NCBI RefSeq assembly: GCF_946479715.1
Contig: NZ_CAMLHF010000042.1
Coordinates: 1 to 31,376, forward strand
DNA length: 31,376 bases
Source: an uncultured Pedobacter sp.
GTDB lineage: Bacteria > Bacteroidota > Bacteroidia > Sphingobacteriales > Sphingobacteriaceae
Direction: 5' to 3'
The number at the start of each line of letters is the position of its first letter. Within the stretch, counting starts at the first letter, position 1. The position numbers and the translations under genes were made by a program. The notes beneath the pieces were generated by a model. That model was not told where the DNA came from, did not search any database, and saw only the letters and a program-made list of their open reading frames with translations. Of this stretch, positions 30,787-31,376 are shown in pieces.

Positions 30787-31376
30787 ATGGACAAGCAACA
30801 ATTTTTAGCACTTATAGATAAATACCTTGAAGGCCGGGCTTCAATAGAAGAAGAGCAGATGTTGCTTAACTACTATGGCAGCTTTCAACATACCAGGGCA
30901 TGGGATGAAAAGGTATTGGGTGTAAAAGAAGAAATAGAAAATAAAATGCTTGGTCGCATACAAGACCATGTTAAACTAAACAGGGTTAAAGAACCGGTTA
31001 GGTTATGGCCTCGTATAGCTGCTGCGGCAGCAATTTTGTTGGTGGTAGGAGCAGGCCTGCTCCTTTACAAAGCCCACTATGCTGAAAAAGCTCGTCACCC
31101 AGAACTTGTTTCAGGATCTCTGGATATTGCCCCAGGTAAAAACACAGCGATCTTAACTTTAGCTAATGGTAAAACGATCAGTTTAAGCGAAGCTAAAACA
31201 GGGGTAGTGGTTGGTGCTTCTGGTTTACGATACAACGATAATACTGCCGTCATCTCGAAAGAAGAGAGAGATCTCTTGAATAGCACAGGTGAGATGACGA
31301 GCCTTGCCACCCCTCGTGGCGGGCAATACCAAATCACATTGCCGGATGGCACCAAAGTATGGCTAAACGCTGCTTC
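30787..31376 (+). CDS. FecR-family anti-sigma factor, 3' end outside window, with two repeat-derived in-frame segments
   Basis: Open from the ATG at 30787 to the window edge (196 full codons). It begins [30 protein letters not shown], the cytoplasmic sigma-binding part. A single membrane helix follows (about residues 77-95), then the periplasmic FecR part: [20 protein letters not shown] and [25 protein letters not shown], the family's most conserved block. In an ordinary FecR the linker before IAPG and the stretch before TPRGGQY have other, variable sequences. Here the first contains [10 protein letters not shown], encoded by the repeat-like 31093-31120, and the second contains [18 protein letters not shown], encoded by the palindrome at 31248-31299. 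The reading frame stays open across both. The protein should hold an ECF sigma factor at the inner membrane until a SusC-type receptor signals. No sigma gene is directly upstream. Confidence 0.85.
   Translation, partial: [196 protein letters not shown]
31093..31120. repeat. Dispersed-repeat-like sequence inside the FecR gene ([8 protein letters not shown]-encoding)
   Basis: The sequence starts CGTCACCCAGAACTTGTTTC and ends AGGATCTC. It has an imperfect dyad, CCnGAA...TTCnGG, around 31107. Closely similar GTCACCCTGAACTTGTTTCAGG sequences are common dispersed palindromic repeats in many bacteria, and peptides with HPELVSGS are their usual translation product (from memory, not searched). It encodes residues 103-112 just outside the membrane helix. 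Confidence 0.6.
31248..31299. repeat. GTCATCTCGA-family palindromic repeat, copy 3, inside the FecR coding sequence
   Basis: Nine-base arms CGTCATCTC (31248-31256) and GAGATGACG (31291-31299) enclose AGAGATCTCT (31267-31276). The left part matches the intergenic copy at 25675 in GTCATCTCGA and GAGAGATCTCTTG. It is read in frame as part of the FecR periplasmic domain without a stop codon. Confidence 0.85.

Noticed and set aside
31095..31355. 86-codon open frame on the - strand at the end of the window
   Set aside because: It is the antisense shadow of the FecR gene, whose domain sequence is unmistakable.
30787..31376. FecR as a pseudogene broken by the repeat insertions
   Set aside because: The frame stays open through both repeats and the conserved TPRGGQYQ...[10 protein letters not shown] block follows in frame; the missing end is due only to the window edge.

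Overview
The window reads as chromosomal DNA of a Bacteroidota bacterium, most likely Pedobacter or a close relative in the Sphingobacteriaceae. Signs are a SusC/SusD pair, a FecR anti-sigma gene, a FecI-like ECF sigma factor, a CusA-TolC fusion, AT-rich spacers without strong Shine-Dalgarno sequences, and promoter-like TTTG-N20-21-TAnnTTTG elements. This is inferred from gene content, not from a marker gene. No rRNA, tRNA, CRISPR, transposase or phage gene was found, and no gene-free stretch exceeds 300 bases.

Region 1 (1-4863, + strand) is the downstream part of a sialic-acid operon: the C-terminal end of a sialidase, N-acetylneuraminate lyase, a Kelch-type sialate mutarotase (NanM-like), an MFS carrier and a sialate O-acetylesterase. 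Spacings run from 25 bp to overlapping start/stop codons. Together they would release, deacetylate, equilibrate, import and cleave sialic acid. Facing it on the - strand (4871-7038) are a small secreted protein of unknown function and a formylglycine-type sulfatase that may remove sulfate from the same kind of host or animal glycan.

Region 2 (7101-13118, +) is a metal-efflux operon: a Cys-rich DUF6660-like exported protein, a 1461-residue fusion of an HME-RND pump with an outer-membrane TolC-type channel, and a lipoprotein adaptor. A 14-bp-arm palindrome separates it from convergent genes.

Region 3 (13214-18052) holds a DHA2-type MFS exporter, an Ada DNA-alkylation repair/regulator protein, a secreted class-C beta-lactamase-like hydrolase, and an ECF sigma factor with no anti-sigma gene beside it.

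Region 4 (18055-29178) is a polysaccharide-utilisation-type locus. A GntR regulator with a sugar-binding-like C-terminus and a Na+/solute symporter form one - strand unit. Diverging from it are SusC, SusD and two exported proteins that look like (alpha/alpha)6-barrel glycosidases I cannot place in a family. Copies of an ACTAG/CTAGT palindrome next to both divergent start sites are candidate operators. A 38-bp-arm perfect inverted repeat lies between susD and the enzymes.

Region 5 (29175-31376) has two VOC proteins, a RibD/DHFR-like reductase and the first part of a FecR anti-sigma gene. The FecR gene carries two dispersed-repeat-like sequences read through in frame. One of them belongs to the same GTCATCTCGA palindrome family found in two intergenic places in this window. 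I consider this the most unusual observation here.
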